From Gracilibacillus oryzae (GTDB lineage: Bacteria; Bacillota; Bacilli; Bacillales; Amphibacillaceae), in NCBI RefSeq assembly GCF_009498735.1, contig NZ_ML762427.1, positions 142,757 to 201,583 on the forward strand: a stretch of 58,827 nt of DNA, in the 5' to 3' direction. Below the pieces are notes generated by a model that made no database searches, was not told where the DNA came from, and saw only the letters and a list, made by a program, of their open reading frames with translations. Within the stretch, counting starts at the first letter, position 1; each line of letters opens with the position of its first letter. Made by a program: the position numbers and the translations under genes. Positions 25,848 to 33,666 of the stretch are shown here, one piece after another.

Positions 25848-27371
25848 TTAATTGTTCTGTAATGCATTGTATTGTTCATTATATTCCTGTGTAATCTGGT
25901 CGCCGCCTTCTTTACGCCATTTCTCAACAGCCTCTTCAAACCCGGCCAAGTCGATCTCTCCGAGCATATATTGGAAAGTTGCATCAGTGATAATCTGTTG
26001 CAGGTAGACTCCTTTTTCACCAAAAGTCTTGGAATGAAGCGCGACTGTTGGGTCATGAATTAAAATATCGTTATTGTCTTGTGTCTGGTTATATTGTTTT
26101 TCATCTAAATCACTGACAAAGCTCGGCTCTAATGCATCAATAGATAGTTCCCCTCCAATTGCCAAGCCTAGTAATGGTCTGATTTTTTGTTCAAAAGATG
26201 CTTCCACATCTTCCCCCTCGATTCGTTTCGCTCTTCCATCCACTAATTCGTAATGCTCGCCTTCAATTCCGTAAGCGATTGCATTATAAATTTCAGGTTC
26301 CATCATTTTATCAAAAAGAGCTAATGTCTCTTTTACATCTTCTTCTGTTTTATTTGTTGCTTTCGGGAATAAAACAACGGAACCGTATCCAGCAGTAGAC
26401 CATGTTCCAGGCACGCCACCAGGAACAGCGATTCGATTCTGCACATCTAATTCTGCCTCAGGATTTGTATTCTGGATACTATCCTGGAAACCTACTGCAT
26501 TACATAAACATCCTACAAGTGCTCCTGATTTGCCGCTTGTCAACATTTCTGTCTGATCTGTTTTACTCGTAACAGGAAAGTCTTTATTCACTAACCCCTC
26601 ATCACGTAAGCGCTTAAAAAAGTCCATTGTCTCGATATATTCCGGGAACATAAACTCTGGCTGCAGCTTTCCATCTTTTTCTCCCCAGTTGTTTGGTGAG
26701 CCAAAATAGGAACTGACAAATTTAAATCCACCGTAAGTCAGGTCAGAATTTAGCGTAACACCAATCGTGTCGTCCTCTCCATTGCCATCAGGATCATCTT
26801 CAGTAAATGCCCGGAACATTTCATATAGATCATCTGTTGTTTCAGGCGCTTCTATTCCAAGGTTCTCTGCCCAGTCTTTGCGGTACATAACGCCCCATCT
26901 TGATAAAGGTGTCTCACGATAAAGCGCAAAGATCTTTCCGTTTACAGCTGTGTTATTTAAAACGACTGGATCTAAGTTGCTTAAATTTTCATATTCCTCG
27001 ATGTATTTGCTTATCTCCCAATAAACCTCCTCATTGAAAGAATCTTTCATTTTATTATAAGAATCTGAGTTCTTTACAAACATCGCTCGAGGATAACTTT
27101 CTGTAGCGATTACTGTGTTCATTTTATCATCATACATTTCATCTGGCACCCATGAGATGTCTAATTCCACATCTGCCGCTGTTTCAATTTGATCCAGGAC
27201 AGGACTGTCTGTCGCTACTTGGGGTGTATGGACATTCGCCATTACACTAATTTCCTTCTCCCCTTCACCATTCGTATTATTCGCACATCCGATAAGCAAG
27301 AAAAGAAGCAGACTAAGAACCCCAACTGCACTGAACCTCATCTTAAATGAATGGACATTATAGCCTTTCAT
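25848..27371 (-). CDS. Extracellular solute-binding lipoprotein (LplA/YtcQ type)
   Basis: 507-aa family 1 sugar-binding protein. Signal peptide and lipobox LIGC (Cys29). The mature part has the large-size LplA/YtcQ pattern (RWGVMYRKDWAENLGIEAPE, DPDGNGEDDTIGVTL, then SGALVGCLCNAVG). Such receptors serve LplBC/YtcP permeases for rhamnogalacturonan or oligogalacturonide fragments, but no permease gene is adjacent, so it must borrow one encoded elsewhere. First gene of the pectin operon; the ATG follows GGGAGGTAATGTA. A cre site lies 39 bases upstream. Confidence 0.88.
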   Translation of the reverse strand: MKGYNVHSFKMRFSAVGVLSLLLFLLIGCANNTNGEGEKEISVMANVHTPQVATDSPVLDQIETAADVELDISWVPDEMYDDKMNTVIATESYPRAMFVKNSDSYNKMKDSFNEEVYWEISKYIEEYENLSNLDPVVLNNTAVNGKIFALYRETPLSRWGVMYRKDWAENLGIEAPETTDDLYEMFRAFTEDDPDGNGEDDTIGVTLNSDLTYGGFKFVSSYFGSPNNWGEKDGKLQPEFMFPEYIETMDFFKRLRDEGLVNKDFPVTSKTDQTEMLTSGKSGALVGCLCNAVGFQDSIQNTNPEAELDVQNRIAVPGGVPGTWSTAGYGSVVLFPKATNKTEEDVKETLALFDKMMEPEIYNAIAYGIEGEHYELVDGRAKRIEGEDVEASFEQKIRPLLGLAIGGELSIDALEPSFVSDLDEKQYNQTQDNNDILIHDPTVALHSKTFGEKGVYLQQIITDATFQYMLGEIDLAGFEEAVEKWRKEGGDQITQEYNEQYNALQNN

Positions 27372-27409
27372 TACATTACCTCCCTAATTTAATTATGATA
27401 ACTTTAATA

Positions 27410-27424
27410 AGAAAGCGATTTCAT
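27410..27424 (-). promoter_or_regulatory. cre site (CcpA operator) of the pectin operon
   Basis: Minus-strand ATGAAATCGCTTTCT matches the consensus WTGNAANCGNWNNCW at every fixed position. It is just upstream of the solute-binding gene, in promoter position, so the operon should be repressed by preferred sugars. Confidence 0.75.
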
Positions 27425-27736
27425 AATTAAGATTAGCACAGAAAGGCTGATTTTCCATTAGTACAAATTGCTAAAAAAGTATACCGGTATTGCTGTTGTT
27501 GTATTACAAGAACGTAACAATATGATTAAACAGATTTCTGTTAAAAAATATTGTCAACACCTTTTTCCCTCCTATTATTTCCTGTACATTATTTTTATTC
27601 CATTTATTAATAGAAATTCTCCTAGTGAACTCTATTATTCTCTCACCTAATGTCTATGTTCCAATTCTATCCACAAATATTACAAGAAAACTCATGCTAT
27701 GCTATAGAGGAAATTTCAACAAGGAGTGATTTACTA
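27425..27736. other. Spacer between divergent pectin operon and CAP-domain gene
   Basis: AT-rich, ~310 bases. It must hold the promoter of the CAP-domain gene; I see no clear hexamer pair and no coding region (a 60-codon open frame here lacks a ribosome site). Confidence 0.4.
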
Positions 27737-28495
27737 ATGTTTAAGAAAATAGCAATCGGCACAGTTTTAGTTTCTACTATATTATTTGGCAGCGGCTTTT
27801 CACAGGATGTTCAAGCACAAACTAATTATACTAAACACGTTTATTATCAATATAGCGGAAATCATATCTCTAACTCTTCTATTCAAGAGATGCTTAATAA
27901 GTGGCTGGCTAAATATCCACAGGCAAAAGTAGAGTTAAAAGACAACCAAGGACAAGAAACTGCAAAACAGGAAGAAACAACTCAGAAACAACCAGTAGAA
28001 CAGAAAGAAACAACTCAAAAAGAAACAGTAAAAGAACCAGCAGCACAGCCAGAGCAGCCTGCAAAGCAGGAAACAGCTAAAGAAAATACAACTAAGAAGG
28101 ACCAAGCTGCTAGTGAGCTTAGCCAGTTCGAACAACAAGTTGTCACACTTACAAATCAGGAACGTCAAAAACACGGCTTAGCAGCATTGAAAGTTGATAC
28201 AGAACTAAGCAAAGTAGCAAGAGCAAAATCACAAGACATGGCTTCAAACGGTTACTTCAGCCACAATAGCCCGACATATGGTTCACCATTTGATATGATG
28301 AAACAATTCGGTATTAACTACAAAACTGCAGGAGAAAATATTGCAAAAGGGCAACAGACTCCTCAAGAAGTAGTGAATGCTTGGATGAACAGTGAAGGAC
28401 ACCGTGCAAATATCTTAAACGCTAACTTTACCCATATTGGTGTAGGTTTTGTTGAGAACGGAAATGTATGGACACAGCAATTTATCGGAAAATAA
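27737..28495 (+). CDS. Secreted CAP/SCP-domain protein (YkwD-like)
   Basis: 252 aa from ATG 27737, seven bases after AAGGAGTGA; an in-frame start 87 bases upstream has no ribosome site and would spoil the signal peptide (cut near DVQA-QTN). After a ~50-residue spacer comes a low-complexity Gln/Glu/Lys/Thr linker (residues ~75-120), then the CAP domain (~125-250) with LTNQERQKHGL, HNSPTYGSPFDMM, GENIAKGQ, and WMNSEGHRANILN. This is the YkwD type common in spore-formers. Its biochemical role is not established. Own terminator downstream. Confidence 0.9.
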   Translation: MFKKIAIGTVLVSTILFGSGFSQDVQAQTNYTKHVYYQYSGNHISNSSIQEMLNKWLAKYPQAKVELKDNQGQETAKQEETTQKQPVEQKETTQKETVKEPAAQPEQPAKQETAKENTTKKDQAASELSQFEQQVVTLTNQERQKHGLAALKVDTELSKVARAKSQDMASNGYFSHNSPTYGSPFDMMKQFGINYKTAGENIAKGQQTPQEVVNAWMNSEGHRANILNANFTHIGVGFVENGNVWTQQFIGK

Positions 28496-28505
28496 GAGTT
28501 AATAC

Positions 28506-28545
28506 AAAGACTCTCATCTTAAAAACAAGATGAGAGTCTTTTTTT
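28506..28545 (+). terminator. Terminator of the CAP-domain gene
   Basis: AAAGACTCTCATCTT pairs perfectly with AAGATGAGAGTCTTT over a short A-rich loop, followed by T. Confidence 0.92.
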
Positions 28546-28660
28546 GTTTTGTTTGTAACAATAATTCACAACCAGGTTTACACTCACTTATATATGAATC
28601 TAGACGTTTATACTTCTATCAGATTGGATAAAGTAGTTAATAAGGAAAGGGAGTGTAGAG

Positions 28661-29170
28661 GTGGGATATTCTGCTAGAGGGAGAGCTAAAAAATCTGTAT
28701 TATCACGCAATCAATGGTCTGGTATTCTTTTCGGGTTAGGACTTGTGGCATTTATAGATGAAGTAGTCTTTCACCAGCTACTGCATTGGCACCACTTTTA
28801 TGACAGGTCTACTACAGCCATAGGTCTAGTATCTGATGGATTGTTTCATGCATTCAGCTGGTTCGCAACTGTTGCCAGTTTATTCATGTTAGCAGATTTG
28901 CGCAGACGTGGAGAATGGATCATTACCAGATGGTGGGGATTTGTACTAATAGGAGCAGGCAGTTTTCAATTATATGATGGCATCATCCAGCACAAACTAT
29001 TAAAAATTCACCAGATCCGTTATGTTGAAAATGTGCTTATATACGATATTGTGTGGAATGTTACCGCTGTACTTCTGATTATTGCAGGAATAATGGTTGT
29101 TTTTAAAGCCAAAAAGAAACGGAAAGGATCTCAATCAGATGGCACATCATCATCATCCATTACCGAATGA
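28661..29170 (+). CDS. DUF2243 membrane protein
   Basis: 169 aa from GTG 28661 behind AAGGGAG. Four hydrophobic segments and conserved histidines (FIDEVVFHQLLHWHHFYD, SDGLFHAF, LYDGIIQHKLLKIHQIR) identify the DUF2243 family. Such genes are regularly found beside CtaG-like genes, suggesting a role around copper or heme-copper oxidase assembly, but no function is proved. The end overlaps the next gene by 32 bases. Confidence 0.88.
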   Translation: MGYSARGRAKKSVLSRNQWSGILFGLGLVAFIDEVVFHQLLHWHHFYDRSTTAIGLVSDGLFHAFSWFATVASLFMLADLRRRGEWIITRWWGFVLIGAGSFQLYDGIIQHKLLKIHQIRYVENVLIYDIVWNVTAVLLIIAGIMVVFKAKKKRKGSQSDGTSSSSITE

Positions 29171-29993
29171 ACTGAATCATACTAACTTTTTTGACCTGCT
29201 TTCCCAGATTTTGTTGTCCCTCCCATTCTTTATCGGGATCTTTCTTTATGTTGCTGCTATCATTCATTCCAGAAAAAAAAGCCGAGAGTGGCCGGTATAT
29301 CGGACAGTTTGCTGGATGCTTGGAAGCCTGCTTGCTATTGTTGCTGTCACAGGTCCACTCGCTGACAAAGCAATGCTCAGCTTTTCTCTTCATATGGTTG
29401 TCCACTTAATGCTTGGAATGATTGCCCCGTTATTAATGGTGGTCGGGGCACCAGTGACATTGTTTCTAAGGGCACTTAGTGTAAAAAATGCCAAACTGTT
29501 AACAAAGATTCTAAGAAGTACCCCTGTCAAAGTAATCACAGACCCTTTTATCGCTGCATTGCTAAATATCGGCGGATTATGGATTTTATACACGACTGAT
29601 TTGTATCATCTAATGCATGAAGACATCCTGTTACATATAATCATTCACCTTCATGTATTTCTGGCAGGCTATGTCTATACACTCTCTATTATCTACATGG
29701 AGCCGCTCTCCCATCGCACAAGCTATCTATATCGGTCAATTATTATGATTCTGTAATTGGCTGCTCACAGCATTTTAGCAAAATATCTTTATGCTAATCC
29801 TCCAGCCGGGATAGAAAGGTCTGATGCTGAGTCAGGCAGTATGATCATGTATTATGGCGGGGACTTGGTTGAGATTATTATCATTTTTATTCTTTGTTTA
29901 GAGTGGTATAGGGAGAAAGGGAAAGCAGACTGGAAAGATGATGACGAGAGAGCTCTTAAAGAACTAGTTGTGCAAGAAAGATGTAAGGCCTGA
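29139..29993 (+). pseudogene. CtaG-like cytochrome c oxidase assembly protein, interrupted by in-frame TAA
   Basis: The frame starting MAHHHHPLPNELNHTNFFDL (ATG 29139, AAGGA site) has the caa3-oxidase CtaG pattern: histidine-rich start, HMVVHLMLGMIAPLLMVVGA PVTLFLR, HIIIHLHVFLAGY. It stops at TAA 29754-29756 after ...RSIIMIL. The same frame then continues LAAHSILAKYLYANPPAGIE RSDAESGSMIMYYGGDLVEI, the normal CtaG C-terminal end, to 29993. Without the stop, the protein would be 284 aa. The downstream part keeps good protein composition, so the break is recent, a sequencing error or suppressed. No oxidase genes are nearby. Confidence 0.85.
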
Positions 29994-30109
29994 AATTGAG
30001 GTATAGAAACATTCTAAGTAATACATTTCCTTTTTTAGGTTTTTATTCAATATAATGATATACTTAACTGAAAGAATAACTCATTCAAAAAAATGAAGGA
30101 GGATCTTAC

Positions 30110-30484
30110 ATGGGATTTTTAGATGGTCTAATGGGAAATGCATCAGAATTAGATGTAAGTGATATCGAGAAGGAATTTGCGACAACCTTAGCATCAGGAG
30201 AGCAGGTTGAGAAAGCATACAAATTGATTCGCGACTTGTTTATCTTCACTAATAAGAGATTAATTTTAGTCGATAAACAAGGAATTACTGGCAAAAAAAC
30301 GGAACTGCTTTCTCTCCCATATAAAAATATTACTTACTTTAGCATTGAAACAGCGGGCAGCTTCGACTTGGATGCCGAACTGAAAATATGGGTTTCCGGC
30401 AGTTCCACACCGATTCAGAAACAGTTTAATAAAAGTTTAAATATTTATGAGGTTCAGAGCGTTTTGGCAGGGTATGTCTTGTAG
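30110..30484 (+). CDS. Bacterial PH-domain protein
   Basis: 124-aa soluble protein with the bacterial pleckstrin-homology pattern (PF08000 type, YvbH-like): LIRDLFIFTNKRLILVDKQG ITGKK, then SLPYKNITYFSIETAGSFDL DAELKIWV. It starts at ATG 30110 after GAAGGAGGATCTTAC and has its own terminator. Role unknown; such proteins often form rings or sit near membrane stress proteins. Confidence 0.88.
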   Translation: MGFLDGLMGNASELDVSDIEKEFATTLASGEQVEKAYKLIRDLFIFTNKRLILVDKQGITGKKTELLSLPYKNITYFSIETAGSFDLDAELKIWVSGSSTPIQKQFNKSLNIYEVQSVLAGYVL

Positions 30485-30511
30485 CTGAATTTCTTTCGTT
30501 GATAAATAAAG

Positions 30512-30548
30512 CAAGTCGGAGATATATGATGGACTCCGACTTGTTTTT
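30512..30548 (+). terminator. Terminator of the PH-domain gene
   Basis: CAAGTCGGAG (30512-30521) pairs with CTCCGACTTG (30534-30543), then TTTTT. Confidence 0.9.
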
Positions 30549-30603
30549 CATTTCTATAAATCTGCCAGCATTTTTTTAGCATTTGTAACTATACTAAATA
30601 TAC

Positions 30604-30647
30604 AAAAAGACCGTAAGAGATCAAGAATTTGAACTCTTACGGTCTTT
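30604..30647 (-). terminator. Terminator of the GRDP-like gene
   Basis: AAAGACCGTAAGAG (30606-30619) pairs perfectly with CTCTTACGGTCTTT (30634-30647); the minus strand ends in a U-run. Confidence 0.9.
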
Positions 30648-30656
30648 CTAGTTGAC

Positions 30657-31571
30657 CTAATTTCCACCACACCCAGATCCACATGATGATCCACAAGAGG
30701 AGGAAGAATCGCCCCCACCAGAACTGTCACTTGAATCATGTGTATTATCGGCACCACCTGCAAAAATTACCGCACCACTGGAATCAGCCGGGGCTGCCAC
30801 ATCTTTTTTATTCTTCTTTTTCGTATAATTTCTATCCATCTCATCAAATATTTGGTCATTTGATTGAATGTATTCAATTAATCCTGTTTGTACCTTATAT
30901 AATAATGGATCATCTGTTTCACGGAAGTATTTCTCCAGAAGAAATGCAATACCTTCTCGTTGAAAGTCTCTTCTAACTTGGTCATCCAGCCGATAACGAT
31001 AGAAAGGATTATGCCAGAACGCTGTTTTCTCATCAACTTCAAATAAAACGGAATAGTAAAATTCAAATAATGCGCGCTTATCCGGGTCTTTCCCATCATC
31101 ATCCGCTGCATTTGGCTGATGGTGTATCAGATCACCGATAAAATCATGGCAAAACGATTGGTAATCCCTTGTATACATAATCATTTTATGCCAAATGTCA
31201 TCAATATCCAGATTATACATTGGTATTTCTTTAAAAATGGCAGCCATAAAATAAAAACGTTTTAACTCATAAAAAAGCCATGTGAAATGCCGCTCTGTAT
31301 TTTCACTATTTTCATCCACATATTTTTGCTTTATCTGTGAAATGTATGTGTCAGTAAAAGATCGGTGAAGTTTACTCTCCAACTCATCGATGCCCTCTAT
31401 ATTTGCTTGAAAAACAAATTGCCCTGGTGCAATATTTGTTTCTAATTCATCTTTAATTCGAGCCATACTTGTTATTTGTGAATTTTCCTTGGCCGTATGT
31501 CTATTGGATAAGTTAACCACCACAATCACTGCAAAGATAATGATTATTAAATAAATAATCAAACTTCCCAA
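30657..31571 (-). CDS. GRDP-like membrane-anchored protein with Cys/Gly/Ser tail
   Basis: 304 aa. An N-terminal membrane helix (residues ~3-20) precedes a mainly helical soluble region. The central segment DDIWHKMIMYTRDYQSFCHDF IGDLIHHQP resembles the hallmark WH...Y..FC...HH pattern of glycine-rich-domain proteins (PF07173, mostly known in plants and fungi). The last ~35 residues are a low-complexity tail, SSGGGDSSSSCGSSCGSGCG GN, with three cysteines. Similar Ser/Gly/Cys tails occur on bacterial membrane proteins of unknown role. A single gene; function unknown. Confidence 0.6.
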   Translation of the reverse strand: MGSLIIYLIIIIFAVIVVVNLSNRHTAKENSQITSMARIKDELETNIAPGQFVFQANIEGIDELESKLHRSFTDTYISQIKQKYVDENSENTERHFTWLFYELKRFYFMAAIFKEIPMYNLDIDDIWHKMIMYTRDYQSFCHDFIGDLIHHQPNAADDDGKDPDKRALFEFYYSVLFEVDEKTAFWHNPFYRYRLDDQVRRDFQREGIAFLLEKYFRETDDPLLYKVQTGLIEYIQSNDQIFDEMDRNYTKKKNKKDVAAPADSSGAVIFAGGADNTHDSSDSSGGGDSSSSCGSSCGSGCGGN

Positions 31572-31610
31572 GTATATCCCCTCCTTTTTTTTCCATTATA
31601 TCACAGTTAT

Positions 31611-32462
31611 CTAAAGCCGCTTGATAAGTAGTGCTTCCCGCATCTTCTTTAATGCTTCCTGGCCTTTGTCTTCCATTTTCATCAATACACTCACATAAAG
31701 GGCATCAATAATGGTTAGTTGAGCAATCCTGGATGAAAATGCTTCTGATCGGTAAGAAGTTTCCTCAGAACTTGTATATAAAGAGAGGTTGGCTGTTTCG
31801 CTCAAAGTTGATTTAGCAAAATTAGTAATGGCAATTGTTTTCACATTGCTTTTTCTTACTATATTTAATACATGAATAATATCCTTTGATGTTCCAGAAT
31901 GAGAGATTAATATTGCACAATCATCTGCTGTAAGCTGAGAAGCAGCCATTAATTGCAGATGGGTATCCTGCACTGCTTGCACCTGTAATCCAGTACGAAT
32001 AAATTTATGGTAGGCATCCAGTGCTACAATATTGGAACCCCCGCTTCCGAAAAAATGGATATTCCGTGCCGAAGTTAATGTGTTTACTGCTTTGTCCAAT
32101 CGATCTTCATCAATAATTTCCAATGTATCTCTTAATGTTTGAATGTGTGACTGGAAAACTTTTGTCGCAATTGTTTCTACCCTATCTTCCTGTTGTACAC
32201 TTTCATGAATATTTTCCTCTGAGGAAATGACTTCCGAGGCCAGTGCAATTTTCATTGCTTGATATCCTTTATAACCAATTCTTTTACAAAAACGGAAAAC
32301 GGTTGACTCTGCAACATTCAAATCTTCCGCAACTTGATTAATAGATGAATGAATTATATTTTGTGGATGTTTTAAAATATAATCTGCTATTTTTCTTTCT
32401 GTAACACTAAATCTTGGGTAATTTGTTCTGATATTAATTAAACATGTTTGACTTTTTCTCAT
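31611..32462 (-). CDS. MurR/RpiR-family regulator (gluconate locus)
   Basis: 283 aa from ATG 32462, eight bases after AGGAG; an upstream GTG 32483 precedes that site. The N-terminal RpiR HTH (residues ~5-80) shows FSVTERKIADYILKHPQNII and VAEDLNVAESTVFRFCKRIG. The C-terminal SIS domain (~125-260) shows FFGSGGSNIVALDAYHKFIR and ILISHSGTSKDI, which bind a sugar phosphate. Divergent from gnd and gntP, so it probably controls them through the intergenic A/T-tract palindromes. RpiR-type control of gluconate genes (GntR-type is the B. subtilis rule) is known in several Firmicutes. Confidence 0.88.
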   Translation of the reverse strand: MRKSQTCLINIRTNYPRFSVTERKIADYILKHPQNIIHSSINQVAEDLNVAESTVFRFCKRIGYKGYQAMKIALASEVISSEENIHESVQQEDRVETIATKVFQSHIQTLRDTLEIIDEDRLDKAVNTLTSARNIHFFGSGGSNIVALDAYHKFIRTGLQVQAVQDTHLQLMAASQLTADDCAILISHSGTSKDIIHVLNIVRKSNVKTIAITNFAKSTLSETANLSLYTSSEETSYRSEAFSSRIAQLTIIDALYVSVLMKMEDKGQEALKKMREALLIKRL

Positions 32463-32601
32463 GAGATACTCTCCTGACAACACTATTTTTCTATGAAGTA
32501 TGACTGCTCAGCGGGGTCTTCTGATGATTAACACTGAAATAAAATTCAACTGCGTTATTTGTTTTAATTATACAAGATCTAACTGTGAAAAAAAATATTT
32601 T

Positions 32602-32639
32602 TTGTAAACGCTTGAAAAAAGAATTTTTTTTCGTATAAT
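32602..32639 (+). promoter_or_regulatory. gnd promoter with cre-like site and A/T-tract operators
   Basis: -35 TTGAAA (32612-32617), 16 bases, -10 TATAAT (32634-32639). TTGTAAACGCTTGAA (32602-32616) overlaps the -35 and matches the cre consensus except at one fixed position. Palindromic tracts GAAAAAAGAATTTTTTTTC and CGAAATTTTTTTCG around the promoter are candidate RpiR operators. Confidence 0.6.
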
Positions 32640-32679
32640 GAATGAGAGCGAAATTTTTTTCGATAAAGGAATGATCTAA

Positions 32680-33576
32680 ATGGAAATTGGAATGATAGGA
32701 TTAGGTAAGATGGGATATCAGCTTACCCTTAACCTTATGGATAAACAACATAATGTAATAGCACACGATGTAGATAAAAAGGTGATGGAACAAATAAATT
32801 CGGAAGGGGTTACAACGTCCGATTCTTTAAAAGAATTAGTCCAAGCACTTACTCCTCCAAGAACTATTTGGATGATGTTACCTGCAGGCGAAGTTACAGA
32901 AACAGTTTTCACAGAACTTTTAACATATCTTGAGAACGGTGACAGAGTCATTGATGGCGGAAATGCACACTACAAAGATTCGATCAGACGAGGCGCACAA
33001 TGTAAAGAGAACGGAATTTATTTCTTTGATTGTGGCACAAGCGGCGGAATTGAAGGTGCGCGTCAGGGTGCATGCACAATGGTTGGTGGTGATGAAGCTG
33101 TTTTTCCTGAAATAGAACCGATATTTAAAGATCTAACGGTCGAAAATGGCTATTTATATACAGGTGAAGCTGGAAGCGGTCACTTTCTAAAAATGGTTCA
33201 TAACGGAATTGAGTACGGCATGATGCAAGCAATTGCAGAGGGATTCGATTTATTAGAAAAGTCGCCATTTGATTACAATTATGAAAAGGTTGCCAAAGTT
33301 TGGAATAATGGATCTGTTATTCGCTCATGGTTAATGGAGTTAACCGAAAATGCCTTCTCTAAAGATCCAAATCTTGATCAGATACGGGGTGTCATGCAAT
33401 CATCCGGCGAAGGAAAATGGACAGTAGAAACAGCATTAGACTTACAAACTGCCGCTCCTGTTATTACTCTTGCTTTAATGATGCGTTACCGATCACTGGA
33501 AGACGATACTTTCACCGGGAAAGTGGTTGCAGCTCTAAGAAATGAATTTGGTGGACATGCTGTTAGTAAAGCATAA
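32680..33576 (+). CDS. gnd: 6-phosphogluconate dehydrogenase, short (GndA/YqeC) type
   Basis: 298 aa, oxidative decarboxylation of 6-phosphogluconate to ribulose-5-phosphate. The Rossmann motif is MIGLGKMGYQL (residues ~4-14), the 3-hydroxyacid dehydrogenase signature DGGNAHYKDSIRR, substrate loop GTSGGIEGARQG, and KMVHNGIEYGMMQA with the catalytic Lys. The ~300-aa length is the short type, often NAD-linked, not the ~470-aa GndA enzyme. First gene of the gluconate unit, 90 bases before gntP. Confidence 0.9.
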   Translation: MEIGMIGLGKMGYQLTLNLMDKQHNVIAHDVDKKVMEQINSEGVTTSDSLKELVQALTPPRTIWMMLPAGEVTETVFTELLTYLENGDRVIDGGNAHYKDSIRRGAQCKENGIYFFDCGTSGGIEGARQGACTMVGGDEAVFPEIEPIFKDLTVENGYLYTGEAGSGHFLKMVHNGIEYGMMQAIAEGFDLLEKSPFDYNYEKVAKVWNNGSVIRSWLMELTENAFSKDPNLDQIRGVMQSSGEGKWTVETALDLQTAAPVITLALMMRYRSLEDDTFTGKVVAALRNEFGGHAVSKA

Positions 33577-33591
33577 AGTGAGACTATGATC

Positions 33592-33611
33592 AGTGGGGTT
33601 CTCCCCCCCAC
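33592..33611 (+). other. GC-rich hairpin between gnd and gntP
   Basis: AGTGGGG pairs with CCCCACT. No U-run follows, so it is more likely an RNA-processing or stability element than a terminator. Confidence 0.4.
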
Positions 33612-33666
33612 TTCATTAGCTACAAACAATTAAAAACGTAATTTATAAGAGAGGATTAAGATAATT

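Noticed and set aside
25826-26056. N-terminal extension of pectinesterase
   Set aside because: Overlaps the solute-binding gene in another frame; ribosome site and homology begin at 25825.
29757-29993. Separate 78-aa gene starting at TTG
   Set aside because: In the same frame as, and directly after, the CtaG-like gene's TAA; it is that gene's C-terminus.
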